Shown here in pieces: positions 10,096 through 22,027 of a stretch of 64,000 bases of DNA. The notes beneath the pieces are model-generated. The model was not told the DNA's origin. It worked only from the letters and a program-made list of their open reading frames with translations, and made no database searches. Numbering within the stretch: position 1 is the stretch's first letter; each line of letters opens with the position of its first letter. The position numbers and the translations under genes are program-made. This stretch comes from Trichosporon coremiiforme (taxonomy: Eukaryota; Basidiomycota; Tremellomycetes; Trichosporonales; Trichosporonaceae): contig BCJJ01000030.1 in assembly GCA_039545355.1 (NCBI GenBank), positions 189,954 through 253,953 on the forward strand, given 5' to 3'.

Positions 10096-13000
10096 AAAGT
10101 CTTCGGTGACGGTCCCGGTTGAGGGTAGTCAGGCACGGGACAGGCGAGGTGGTGCGGAGGCGAAGAGATCTGCGGTGGACGGAGGCGTTGATGACGAGAG
10201 CGAGAGAATGCGGTCAAGCCAGAAATGAGAAGAGAGCAAGAGTCGAAGTCGATGTCGGTCTGTCACGAACAACAGAATGAGAGGGGAAGAGACGTCGAGA
10301 TAAGAGGGAAGCGAGACAAAGGAGGGAAGACAAGAATGAGGAAGGTGGCCAGGACAGGTCGGATATAACATTCGCGGGGTGCGATTGGTGGTGTCTGCGC
10401 AAGTAGTCTGTGCGTCGGGCTACTCCTACGGCAGCGTGCTTGCTCTCGTCATGGCCCAGCCATGGCTGCCCGGTAGTTCCTTAGTTCCTATCCCTGCCAG
10501 GCCCTGCTGATGACTATGTTGCTGACGATCATCCATCGCATGCTCCCACTGCAGTGAAGGGACTGCTGGCCCATGACCGAGCAACGCATTCCTCACGACC
10601 CGAACCCCGATCAAAGCCCACTTTAGTGCTCTTTTCATCAGGAGATCAGAACAATGCCCAATTACTCGGCAAACCTTAAGTTGCCGATGGTACAGGCAGA
10701 GGTCGATCTCCGCCGTACACCCTCCGGCACTCTTGCCAGAGGCCTCCGGCGGCCAAGAACCACGCAGAATCAACACTGCATGCTGTGCTGCTGTGTGTTA
10801 GATCAATGGAGCCGGGATGGCGTTCCGGTCGGCGTCCGGCACAGCACGCAGCGGTGGGCGTGCTCCGTCGCGGCAACTAAACGTTGGACTCATTGGAAGC
10901 CAGCCAGCCATGTTTCGAATTTCGCAGCAGCAAGGCATGACACTAAGGTAGTTCTTACTCGGCCATCGTCCTTTGGCGTCACCGACACGGACACTTCAGC
11001 GGCGTACACCTGCATGGCGTGTGGGCTATTCGATGCGATACAGGTGCGGGCAACTGTGCATCGGTGCACTAGCGTACGTGCATATCCCATGACTCCTCAT
11101 GGGATTCCGCACTAGCCTCCTCCACCTTTTGGACGATGCACGCCCAGCCCCAACTGTGCACATTTGTGGGGTGTCGGTCACCTTTGGCCTCACGAAGCAG
11201 CAAAATCTTCATGTCACCGGGCGCGCAGTGCAATAAAAACAGCGACTAACCTTCCGATTGCCAGTTTCAGAGTTCTCGGCCGTACGCAAAGTTCACGCAG
11301 CACTATATCCAAACTGATCTTCGTGTCTGCATGTGCACGAGCAAAGCCGTCAGGTTGCAGCGTCGCACTCCAGTGATCGGGAGCATGTCCCGGCGGCGAC
11401 TTGCTGTCTGGTGCTGGGCATGCTGGGACCGGTGCTAGGGGCCAGGGCCGGACGGACACTAGGCCAGGATTCCAGGGCCGGCTCCCTAAGTGCTGTCCCC
11501 ATTTCCCCCAGATCCCCAGTTGGGGTTGTCGCCAGGTGCTCTTCAGGTGCTCGCCAAGTGCACCCAGGTCCGGACCAAGGAGTATTTCGCATTAAGGTTA
11601 AAGCTACTTGGGTTTTTGCGAGGCTGTTGGGTGCGCGACTTTTCAAGACACGCAAGCATCATGCTTTGTGCGTCCCCGCCAGGCCCGTCTCCGAGACGGG
11701 AGAAGCATTTGCCCGGCCACAGAGCCAGAACAGGTACCGGCCGTCGATGACAGCGAACTGGGCAAGGCACGTACGAGAGCTTACTGCTTGACTGGCGAGC
11801 ATTGCGAGGTAGAGAGGTGGGGGACGATAACTCGGACTGTTAATTGCATGCACCCAGCGGTCCTTGGTCCGCTTGCATTCGGCCCGCAATCTGGCCCAGC
11901 GTCCACAAGGCTCCTGGATCTCGGGCTGCGTGCCGGCCAAGCTCTCGGGCTACTCGACCACCGTTCCGTATGTTCGGAGGCTAGACATCAATGCACAAGA
12001 CACGGCTGCTTGACGCCCGCTGATGTCGAGCTAATCGCTGGCCGACGGTTAGAAGCCTTCTCACGAGCCCATATAACGGAGAAGCCCATGCCGTGCAGGG
12101 TGAGGGGGTCCAGGGACAGCGAGGGGCGGTCTCAGAGATTCATTCTGCGCGCCAATTCAGAACAATCTTCGGAATACTGCATGCCAGCACCACTGGCCCC
12201 CCGGGGTAGCAGCCCCTGCGGCTGCAGATGTCCCCGTGGCTGAAACGGCCTCTTGGCCAAGAGAGTGGTGCTCTGTACCTCCCAAGAAGGTCTCGGTACT
12301 GCCCCAGGATAAAGACGGTGCACAACGACGGAGTGCGTGCGTCTTGCACACCGGAACCGATGGCAGTGTTGTTGCTCGGGCAGCGGTCTGTCACTCGCGC
12401 AGATCACCGACTATCGTTTGCAGCATGCGGATGCGCCGGAAGTCGGCCTTGTTGCGAAATTCGAAAACACTCAACCGTGCCAATCGACACTGCTCCACTG
12501 CACCGAGATCGTACCTCGCCACAGCTCCCACCAGGTACCAAGACCGACGAGTAGACCGGGCAGTCGACTAGGCGCCAGCACCGTTCCGCCGGAATCTCGA
12601 TGATCCACAATCCACACCAATGCGACACTAGTATAGCTCAGCTCACCGGGCCCCGGGCTCGGTCCACCATCCCATGTTCCGTCGACACCATTGCGCTGCA
12701 CTAGCTGATACTGCTGCGTGGTGACGGACACCGAAATCCGGCGCCCCCGCGCACCCCCGGCATGCCCCCGCTTACCCCAGGCCCGCCCCGGCACGAGGCG
12801 TGTATGCCGAAGTGGCCGCAAGTTGCCCCGCAGCTGGCTCTCTGCCGGATCTGAGTGACTGCCAGTTCCAGCTGAATGGCGCGCTGGCGCGCTGGCGCCA
12901 CGCCCGCGCGCCTCGGATTGTGGAGTGGAACATGCATCATGGGAATCGGGTGGCTTGCTCATCAGCCACGGGCACGTTGGATATCGGCGATGAGCGTCGA

Positions 13001-13121
13001 TGTGGAGAACCGATGAGATTGCGGGGTACTCCGGTCCGATGTGGCCGGATCGTGCCCGTCGGTCTCACACGAAACATGAGGGTTAGAGCGTCTCCGGTTT
13101 GAGGTCCGTTGACGGAGGCGA
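10096..13121. other. Gene-poor spacer
   Basis: About 3 kb with open frames on all six frames but no recognisable domain and no consistent splice structure. The first 300 bp should hold the CYP505 promoter and 5' UTR (pyrimidine-rich on the minus strand). A perfect 7-bp-arm hairpin (CCCATGA, 4-nt loop) lies at 11086-11103. I found no tRNA B-box. Confidence 0.5.
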
Positions 13122-13474
13122 ACATGCTGCGAACTTGACTTTGCGTAACGAGGTGTTGTGACTGACTGATCGACTGTTTTGCTGACCGAGTTGGATGTGT
13201 GTCGGAACACCGGGAGCCGCTGACGGAGCAGCTACTACGGGCTTCACGTCAGAGACTGCCACGAAGACCCCAAAGCCCCAAACATCAACTCAACCCCAGC
13301 GTCTACCTGAGCAGCAAGCGCGGCCAACGCTAGCGAGGACATGTTGTGAACTCGTTTGTGACATGCCGAATTCTGATCGATTGGTTGACATGATGACTGA
13401 GTTGGGTTTGCTTTTGATCGGGAGCCGCTGATAGAGCATCTGCTCCGACATTCACGTCAGGAACTGCCACCGAG
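13122..13474. repeat. Two diverged tandem copies of a ~140-bp unit
   Basis: Copy A (13122-13266) and copy B (13339-13474) align from ACATGYTGYGAACT through GGGAGCCGCTGA and CACGTCAG to CTGCCAC, with many substitutions and small indels. The period is about 217 bp. Neither copy encodes a recognisable protein. I do not see a third copy nearby. Confidence 0.6.
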
Positions 13475-13820
13475 TCGACAAGATCAGCCCTGCACTCCCA
13501 TCAATCAGCAAGCATGCTGAGCCACAACAGCGCTTGACCTCTAGCACTGCACCCACGCACTTTATCTCATTGCAACGCTCGCGACCGCCTCACAGCGGCT
13601 CGATGCGACGAGGTAGCGCCAGTAAGTTTACATTCTGCAACCACTCTGTCAAGATCAAGTGTTGATGCATACTTCTGACTCATTCTAACACGTTGATACC
13701 TACACGTTCGTGATCAATGTCTATGTTTGTCCTCGTTCGAGCGCTCGTTTGAGTCCACCAAGATTACGACCATGGCTATCCCTCAAGACTCACACACACG
13801 CCCGCGACCTGACCTTCCCG

Positions 13821-14465
13821 TCAAAGCCACGGCACCGGACATGGCCGGTTGTACCCATCAAAGTAGCGGAAGTCCAGCCTCGTCTCGCGCTTGGCGGCCT
13901 CAGGTGTGAAGGAGTGGCGGAGGAGGAACGTGAGGCTGTCCATGTCGGTAGGGTTGAGGGGGTGGCAGTTCACCTCGAACTGGCGTTCAGGAGGGATGGG
14001 TTTGCAGCGCAGCGCTTGAGCTCTCGCTGCCACTTCTTGTCGCCCTCGACGCGCCACTTGGCTGCCCACACCGAACCTTGCCACGCGTCCCACAACCGCT
14101 GCCGCAGGTGCCGGTTAAGCACCTTCACGCACATCTCCGGGGTTCGCGCCTTCTCCTTCGTAGGCTGGAGCTTGGCCAGGATAGATTTCGACGTCGACGA
14201 GGCCTACGACCTCTTCTTGCCGTCGGACGAGGTGGCTTTCTTCCCCTGGGGCTTCGTCTTTGGCTCCGACAAGTCGGCAGTCGGGGACAGGAGACTGGCA
14301 TAGAAGACGACCTGGCGCTTCCGGTCGGAACCGTCGCGCAGAATGTCGTTGTTCATAGCGGCATTGCCTTCTTACTCCCGTCCCGCCGGTTCGGCAAAGT
14401 GGGCCTCGTGCTGAGTCAGAAGGCGATTGATGAGGGGGTTCTCCTTCGCTAAGTCTCGAACATGG
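13821..14465 (-). pseudogene. Decayed protein-coding gene, identity unknown
   Basis: The minus strand carries three coding-like segments that no continuous frame joins. The first begins near 14462 (RDLAKENPLINRLLTQHEAH) and meets an in-frame TAA (14374-14372). It continues in the same frame through MNNDILRDGSDRKRQVVF to a TAG (14206-14204), and goes on through MCVKVLNRHLRQRLWDAW. A one-base frame change near 14000-14012 then leads into FEVNCHPLNPTDMDSLTFLL and a stop at 13823-13821. I found no start codon in the right frame at the 5' end. A 64-bp intron beginning GTAAGA at the first stop is conceivable, but it does not cure the second stop or the frame change. No family is recognised. Confidence 0.45.
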
Positions 14466-17112
14466 CTGAGCTTGGCGTGAATGGTGGGAGAAAGAGGGGT
14501 AGAGGAAGAAAGGCAGGCATGGTGGAAGGCTGATTTGTGGATGATGACGTTGAATCAATAGCGTCGGTTTTCCGACGGTTTAAGATGTTCACAATGGGTC
14601 ACATTTTTGGGAAAGAACAGGACGTGAACGGAGAGTCTGATGATCTCTAGTCTGGCCGCAGACTACCTGCTGCGGCGGCTTGGTTGATCGTCGCGGGCGG
14701 TTACCATTCCAAGGAACCAGTCACATCTCTTGTCTGACACCGCGGCGCACAAACGGCCGCACTACCACGCACTTGTGACCGCCTTAACCCTTGATGAGAG
14801 CCGCAACACCGCATGTGAGCTGCTGTCATTCACGGTAGAGTGATGGCTATGCGATGGCAGCCAAGACATGAAGACTGGCAGAGGCAGATCGGCTATTCTG
14901 AAGTTAGTCGGTCAATCATCCGCCATGGATGCTCCTCTAGGCTTCCTTTCATCACGCAGGCGCAGGGCTGAGAGCGAGCCACTGTACTCGACAAAAGTGC
15001 CTCACCTCGCAGCTTTGCGTGAGATCCAACGATTCAGCGGCGGCTTGGTGAGGAAAGTTCACAGTGTCCTGCCGAGTGGTCGGGTGATCTGCTAACCGCG
15101 CAAAGATCAGCCTTCTATTACTTCTACATCGTATCCACCTCATGTCGAGTGTAGTTGAAGGCTTGTAAAGCTCCAGGTACCGTCCGCATAACGCAAGATG
15201 GCCGTCTCGAGTCTCAAGTCGTGAACTACGGTCGGAAGCAGAGCTTATCAGGCTGCGCCAGGCTGCTGCCTATGGACACATGAACAGCAAAACCGTCTCA
15301 ACAGGAACCAGCTCAGCGATCGCACTGAGGACAGAATCGTTCTAGTCACTCGTGCCGGCGTGACCACGGTGCTTTGCAATGCATGCAGTCCCGCGGACTC
15401 GAAGGAGACCTGTCCTGGCCTCGTAGGACCCAGGGGACTGCATTTGGATTTGCCACCGGCGCTAGTGACGAAGGGTGACTAACCGTTAACTCTCCTTTAC
15501 TTCATCTACCCTGTCGGGCCCCGTGCCCTCATGTGACCTCGTGAAAGTGCGCGGAGTTTCCTTAGAGCATTGAGCTGTTGCGTAGAAGTAGAGAGCAGAG
15601 TGACACAAAGCGGCGGCAGCTTCTCTGTTACTCGTCTCAAGTTCTCCGCTGGACGGTTGTTCAGTCCGATCAGAGTTTCCTCCACAACGAAGCTTCTCTT
15701 TCTAATTGAAGCTCCTCATCCCATTGGCGAAGCTGTCTTTGCGCACAGCTAGGCATAACTCTATGATCTCCACTAAGCTGTCGTCTCGCAGAACTGCCGC
15801 CTCATTCGCACGGCGCTTGTTGCTTAGCGCGTAGTTAGCGCCAGATCGACCCCCAGTCCATGCCTCCTTCGATGCTACAGCGACACTTATGGCCGCGATG
15901 GCGCTGGGGCGCGGGGAGAAGGTCCTTCCTATTGGTTTAAACAGAAGTTTTGTGGGAAAGCAGCTGGTTGATTTACAATCGACTAAAGCCTTTGCTTTGT
16001 TCGGCTTGTCAACGTCTGACTCGTAGTCGGAGTAGGGGCTTAGTTCCCGGGGTCATGGGTGGTTTTAGCGTGAAGTGGCCGTTGTTGAAAGTGCGGTCGA
16101 CTATCGACCCCAAACGGGTCTGAGGGGTGCAATGACAGTGGAGGGAAGACCATCACCGGGACGCGACATGCCATACTTCGCGCGTCATTGGAATAATTCA
16201 CCCAAGGGTACCACAGTTCGCGACCGGGCCACTGGCGGTAGACGAGACAAACTTGAAACTGTCGCTGTTTGATGGGGTAAAGTGAGTGATGGTGATGACG
16301 TGTTCCATACGTTGGTACACCAACGACCTGTGCTTCACCTCCGCCCTCGGCGGACCTCAGCAGATGCTCTAACTCAGGAACTCCTGCATTGAACTCGTCA
16401 GCAGTCAGCGAACGGCCACGAGCCAGCAGTGTCAGTGATACAGTCCACTCATCGATGAATCAGGCCGGAGTAGCGGAGTAGTCTGCACGGAGTGAAAGGA
16501 TGGCCGTGGGACATCATGAATTTAGCAGAGGCATCCTCCGGGCTTGGGCTGTTTCCGGCAGTTCAAAACTCATCGATTGGCATGCTTCCTGGTGCAGTCC
16601 AGACCCGAGCGTCACATCGAGCACAGCGGCGCTGGCCAGCGCGAGGGCGCAGGCCCTGACCTGGGCGGCGAGAATCGCAAGGAGGGGCACAAGGGCGCAG
16701 AAGTGAGACCGCGCTGGCCGTTATCAGGGCCGATCAGGAGAAGGCACCGGCCACTCTGCCAATTCCTGATTACTGGTGCTGTCAACGTCTTGAGGCTGAG
16801 GCGGAGATGTGTTTGTAGTCAAGCTCGAAGGCAGCTGCCCCATCACTCTCGGTGGACCAACAATGTGGTGCCGACCCGCGGTCCCGGGCTCGACGGCGCT
16901 TCCGACCTTGCTGCCTGTCTTCCGCGCTTCCACATCGACACACCAAGACAACAAGTGGTCACTCACACAGCCTGGGGTGGATATGCACGTCATACTGCAT
17001 GCTAGCTACTATTATCTACACATCGTCGCGGCTCGTGAAAGAATACTGATGAAAAAACCCATTATCCGCTTCTCTCCTTGTCGTCCGACCGTTTCTTTGC
17101 GTTCTCTGAACT
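14466..17112. other. Gene-poor spacer
   Basis: About 2.6 kb without a supportable gene. Open frames are short, on both strands, and lack the G/C third-position bias of the real genes. No tRNA-like promoter boxes or long repeats were seen. The right end lies downstream of the TrpB-like gene. Confidence 0.5.
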
Positions 17113-18494
17113 CTAGGCTGCCTGCTCGAACTCCAGAACATGGGGGTGCGCGTTTATAATGAAGTCTGTGTCCTTATCACCGCGTCCGGAGAGGTTGACA
17201 AGGATAGTCTCGTCCTTGGGCATGTTGGGGGCGTTGCGGATGGCCCAGGCGACGGCGTGAGACGACTCGAGGGCAGGGATGATACCCTCCATGCGGGTGA
17301 GCTGGAGGAACGCGTCGACCGTCTCCTTGTCGGTGGCCGACTCGTAGTTGACGCGGCCGATGTCCTTGAGGTAGGAGTGCTGGGGCCCAACACCGGGGTA
17401 GTCGAGACCAGAAGCGATCGAGTGGACGGCAGACGGCTCTCCCTTGTCGTCCTCAAGCACGTAACAGGCCATGCCGTGGATGACACCGGGCTTGCCCTTG
17501 GTGAGAGTAGCTGCGTGCTTCTCGGGGACATCGACGCCGTGGCCGGCAGGCTCAACGCCAACGAGGTCGACGTCGCGGTCCTCAAGGAACGCGCTGAAGA
17601 TGCCCATGGCGTTGGAGCCACCGCCGACACACGCGACGACGTGGTCGGGAAGCTTGCCGTACGCCTTCTGGAACTGCTCGCGAGCCTCGCGACCGACAAC
17701 GGACTGGAAGTCACGGACCATGGCGGGGAAGGGGGCGGGGCCGACGACGGAGCCGATGGCGTAGATGTAGTCAGTCGGGTTCTTAAGGTACTCCTGGAAG
17801 GCGGAGTCGACGGCCTCCTTGAGGGTCGCCTGGCCGAAGGTGACGGGGACGAGCTTGGCACCGAGGAGGCGGATCTTGGTGACGTTGGGGTGCTCCTTTT
17901 CGATGTCGACCTGGCCCATGTGGATCTCACAGGGGATGCCGACGAGGGCGCACGCGGTCGCGAGAGCGACACCGTGCTGGCCCGCACCGGTCTCGGCGAT
18001 GACCTTCTTCTTGCCCATGAACTTGGCCAGGAGAGCCTCACCGAGACAGTGGTTGATCTTGTGCGCGCCGGTGTGGTTCAGGTCCTCGCGCTTCAGGTAG
18101 ATCTGCGCGCCGCCGAGCTTGTCGGACAGCCGCCGGGCGTGGAAGACGGGCGAAGGGCGGCCGGTGTAGGTCTGCTGGAGGAGCTGGAGCTCGTCCTGGA
18201 AGTCCTGGCGCTGGGTGATCTCGGCGTACGCCTTGGCAATGTCGTCCATCGCAGCCTTGAGGTCAGGGGGGATGTGCGAGCCGCCGTACTGGCCGAAGTA
18301 GCCCTCGGCGTCGGGCATGGGGCCGAGCGTGATGTCCTGCTTGGTCATCTGATCGTCAGCGATCGCCGAAGAGGGCGTGCTGCGCCGAGCTGAGCTCGAG
18401 CAAGAGGTGTCGAGCCTGGCCCAGAGGCGAGCCGGTGGCTGAGGTGACTCACGTTGTTGGATGGGCTAGCCTGAGTGATGGGGGAGGGAGACAT
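17113..18494 (-). CDS. Stand-alone tryptophan synthase beta chain, 425 aa, two exons
   Basis: Exon 1 (18494-18453) encodes 14 residues. A 104-bp intron (GTGAGTC donor, GCTGACGATCAG acceptor) joins it in frame to exon 2 (18348-17113). The family makes tryptophan from indole and serine with PLP. Present are the PLP-lysine motif [11 protein letters not shown] (Lys111), [15 protein letters not shown], the phosphate loop VGGGSNAMG and [13 protein letters not shown]. No alpha subunit is fused: the protein starts directly with the beta domain and ends with it. Fungal tryptophan synthase is normally one alpha-beta fusion (Trp5). Segments such as [13 protein letters not shown] and [12 protein letters not shown] resemble bacterial TrpB more than Trp5 (from memory). 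The usual GPHPYP motif reads GPAPFP here. Base composition matches neighbouring genes, so any transfer is not recent. A role on indole or another nucleophile outside core tryptophan synthesis is possible. Confidence 0.9.
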
Positions 18495-21084
18495 GAGGCT
18501 CTGGAGGGATGGGTATAAGACTAGTGGGAGATAACAGATGGCAGGCGAGTCGACACCTGTGCGCAGAAAAGCGAGCCGTAAGGCGAGGCAGGCACACGCC
18601 CAGACGAGCGCGGCCCTCGCGTCCCCTGCCCTCGTGCCCTCTCAGCCTGCGGGCAGGGGAGAATCCTGTCGGACATGCTTAAAGCCGGTCTCTCATTGCT
18701 CCACGCGCGTAAGGGCCCCGCACCCCCTTCTCCAGCTGAAAAGGCCACACCTCATTTTTTGATACTCGCTACCGGACAGATTGCCCTGCATTTCTCTTGG
18801 GTTTGCGGACCGGGGGTGCGGCCGAAGAGGGGCGATTGCCCTGGCCGCGTTCCTGGAGATCGAGCAGAGACAGCGATGCGCGTGATGTGGACGAGTGGGT
18901 GCAAGTGCGTGCAAGTGAGTGTGCGATGCCGCTCCCGCAACAATAAGCTTCTCACTTGTAGCCTTCCCACCCGCTTGGCGCCTCACGCTGTGCACGCTGC
19001 CGGCACTCCGATCTCGGTGTGTCGGACTGCTCCGAGCGACGCTACGCTCGCCACGACGACGTTCTAGTTCCAGCCGGGCCGCTGCAATGCGAAACTGAAG
19101 CAAAGAGCAGTGCGTCACCCTGGCGCGACCGGCGTCTGGTTGGTCCGCCCCTGCAGCTCGGGTCTGTGTCGCGCAGCCTCCCTCCAGCCTCTCTTTCAGA
19201 GCTGCCCAGAACAGCAAGTATGCAGCGCCGGCCGGCACCCGTGGAAGCATCGCTAGGTCGTGCCAAACTCGACAGTGTGCTGCTCCACGTTGCGCATGGA
19301 CTGTCTGCTCGATCTCAGAGCCCCACGGGACACACGAGGGGCCGGTGTCGGCGCAAAACAGTTCTCGTGACCAAGAGAACGCCGCGGGCACTTTCCGCAG
19401 CGCCTTTAACGGTTTCATGTGAGCTGGAAAACTGGCAGTCGCCGACACCGCGACTGGATTCTCCACGGGGATCCCGGATTGCTATATAAGAAGATGTTCA
19501 CGTGAAGAGTGCCCCAGACGGCAATCGCTTGGGGAGCCACTTCATGCCCGCGTCTATGTTGACATGGAGGATAGAGTGGGTACCCGCTCTCCGTTCGCGT
19601 TGGGGCACCAGGATGCAGCGGGCGCCGACGCGCACAAAGGCAGAGAGCAAGCGAGCAAGGGGGGGACGCGAGCAAGGCAGGGACAGTCACCCTGCGCGGA
19701 TCTATGGAGATGCCGCGGAGGCGCCGGCGGCACCCCGTCGCGATGCGTGCACGTGAGCTTCTGAAAGTCTTGGCATCGACGACGTCGAACAGGAGCGCAG
19801 CGATAGTGCGCTGCCGACAGACATGAGGTATGCGACAGCGAGAAAGCTGCGGGTTGACATCCGTGGTCGGGTTGTCACCGATCGCGAGAGGTGGCTTGCG
19901 GTCGAAATGGATCTGGGACTCCGAGAAGGTGTGCCGCGGGTTCCCACTCTTCGAAAGGAGGCGGGTTACCCTCAACCTGCCTCTCGTGAAGAGAAGAGTA
20001 GCACGTCGCAAGATCAATGGCACACGGTCCCCGCAACGAGCTTCGCTGGAACCACCGTGGAGGCGCCGGCACAGGGGGCACGTGAGGCGGGGCTGCCGGG
20101 GCTTCGCCTATTCAGTCGTGTTGATGAGAAGCAGGCCATCAGAGCAGCCCACGGGGCCCAGTGGATTGTTGTTATCGCTCTCTTCTGCATTCCTCGACCC
20201 GTCAGTTGACATCTCGTCTTGGTCGTCACGCTGGTCGGAATGGGCGCCGGTGTTCTGGACGCAGAGTCGCGTGTGCCTCATGATTGGGCGACAGGCGAGG
20301 CCGAATGGGCTGGAGAGTGGTTGAGGCTAGTAACTCTGCGTCTCTCTTTCCCCCATCTTGTCTTTTGCAACCTCATTTCCTCTTTCCCCCGTTCGATTCC
20401 TCTCATCTTCGACCAGACGGTTTTCCGCGTAGATGCGGGCAAGTTCGTTGTTGAATGTGTGGACGGGAGGGATGACTACTTTACATTTACTCATACCATA
20501 TAAAGAGCCAAGCCCTCCTCTTCACACATGACTTCCCCCGCGGTCGATGTCCTGCACACAGCTGCTCTTCCGGGAGCCAGACATTCTGCGTGTGAAATCG
20601 GTGAACCGGTTAGCACTCTAGTGGTGTACACGAGGTGCCTCCTTTCCGTCGGAACGGACACCGAGCCATCTCCATCGCCTCCCCGTCTGTTCTCACTGTA
20701 AGAAGAGACCGGGCGCCGATGATGGTGCATGCTTCAGAATGTCGAGCGCGCTGGGCGCCGATTACTGAGCATGATATGCTGCGGAGCGGCTTTGCACAGT
20801 GGTCAAGAGAGAGAGAGAGGGTTGGTGGACGACGCCGAAACCCGGCCCCGCACGCACCCCGCCCACTATCTCTTGGGGTGGCCGGGGTTAGATAGCCGGT
20901 ACGAGGTCGGCAATGGCCGAAGACACCGTACGCTAGGCGTGCTGGGCGTCGTCGTGCCCACTCCTCTCCGCACTGCGCTAAGCACATAACATCCTTCTCA
21001 CTCGTGCATCCCATCCTCCTTTTCCTCTCTTGAGCACACCTCATCGTCTCGTTCGCGTCCACGACATCGAGAAGAAGATACACA
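18495..21084. other. Gene-poor spacer between divergent genes
   Basis: About 2.6 kb between the TrpB-like gene (minus) and the crotonase (plus), so both promoters lie here. TATA-like stretches occur at about 19482-19490 (CTATATAAG) and 20500-20508 (CATATAAAG). They are not placed usefully for either start codon. Minus-strand frames around 19415-20080 have some coding flavour but switch frame, and I could not build a gene. Confidence 0.45.
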
Positions 21085-21963
21085 ATGCCGGCCCACCCAT
21101 ACTCGACCCCGCCCGAGATCAAGGACGACATTGTCGTCCTCTCGTACCCACTCCCTCATGTCCTGCACGTCGCCATGAACCGCCCCAAGGCACTTAACGC
21201 GATGAACTCCGACCTGAATCAGGCCCTGAACGCGACCTTTGACTGGTTCGAGAGCGAGCCCGAGCTCCGCGTGTGCATCCTCGGATCGACTAGCAGAAGG
21301 GCGTGGTGCGCCGGCGCGGACCTTGTTGCCTGGGTAAGTTGGTTTTATCAGTCGTAGGGGTCAGATAGCTAACTCTCGCTGCAGCAGGAGAAGGGTAAGT
21401 CGACCGGCGACATCCTCAAGTCCGGATTCGGCGGTATCGCGGAGCGTTTCACGAAGAAACCCATCATCGGCGCGATCAACGGCTACGCTCTCGGCGGTGG
21501 CAGCGAGATGACCGTGAATCTCGACTTGGTCGTTGCGGGCGAGACCGCGACCTTCGGGTTCCCCGAGGTCAAGCGCGGCGTCTCTGTGCTTGCGGGCGGT
21601 GTGCCCCGCTTCGTCCGTCTGGTCGGCCACGCGCGCGCGATGGAGTGCGTCCTGACGGGCCGCAACATCCCCTCTCGCGAGGCCCTGTCTATGGGCATGA
21701 TCAACGCCGTTGTGCCGGACGACGAGGTCGAGAAGAAGGCGCTCGAGATTGCGGGCGCTATTGCCGAGAACTCGCCCGACTCTGTCGTGTCCCTCGTCTA
21801 CGGCGTGCGCATCGCGAGCGAGGTCGGAAGCGTCTCGATCGCCCAGAAGCTGTTCGCCGACTCGCCCCAGGTTCGCGCTCTCTACAACGGCAAGAACATC
21901 AAGGAGGGTCTGCTCGCGTTCAAGGAGAAGAGGAAGCCGAGGTGGGAGGGAAGCAAACTTTAA
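21085..21963 (+). CDS. Peroxisomal enoyl-CoA hydratase/isomerase (crotonase), 275 aa, two exons
   Basis: Exon 1 is 21085-21333 and exon 2 is 21385-21963; the intron has a GTAAGT donor and a GCTAACTC branch point. The crotonase fold is clear: MNRPKALNAMN, the oxyanion segment WCAGADL, and INGYALGGGSEM followed by FGFPEVKRGV. The Glu in GGGSE and the Glu in FPEVKRG sit where the two catalytic glutamates of enoyl-CoA hydratase lie. The protein ends in Ser-Lys-Leu, the classic PTS1 peroxisomal signal, which fits a role in peroxisomal beta-oxidation. The 275-aa length is usual for a single-domain family member. The exact substrate cannot be told from sequence. Confidence 0.9.
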
Positions 21964-22027
21964 GTTCTCCAAAAGGTTGTAAGAAGATATGGATGCATGG
22001 TGCGTCGTCTGAAGCTCGCTAAGATGG

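Noticed and set aside
10400..13100. tRNA genes in the gene-poor stretches
   Set aside because: I scanned for GGTTCRANNCC B-box words on both strands and found none in a cloverleaf context.
13710..14303. 197-codon plus-strand frame
   Set aside because: It is the antisense of the decayed minus-strand gene, which has the better codon usage.
17140..18393. 417-codon plus-strand frame opposite the TrpB-like gene
   Set aside because: Acidic, repetitive translation typical of the complement of a GC3-rich gene. The minus strand has the catalytic motifs.
19415..20081. Possible decayed gene on the minus strand
   Set aside because: Coding flavour is weak and spread over three frames. No splice pattern or motif supports it.
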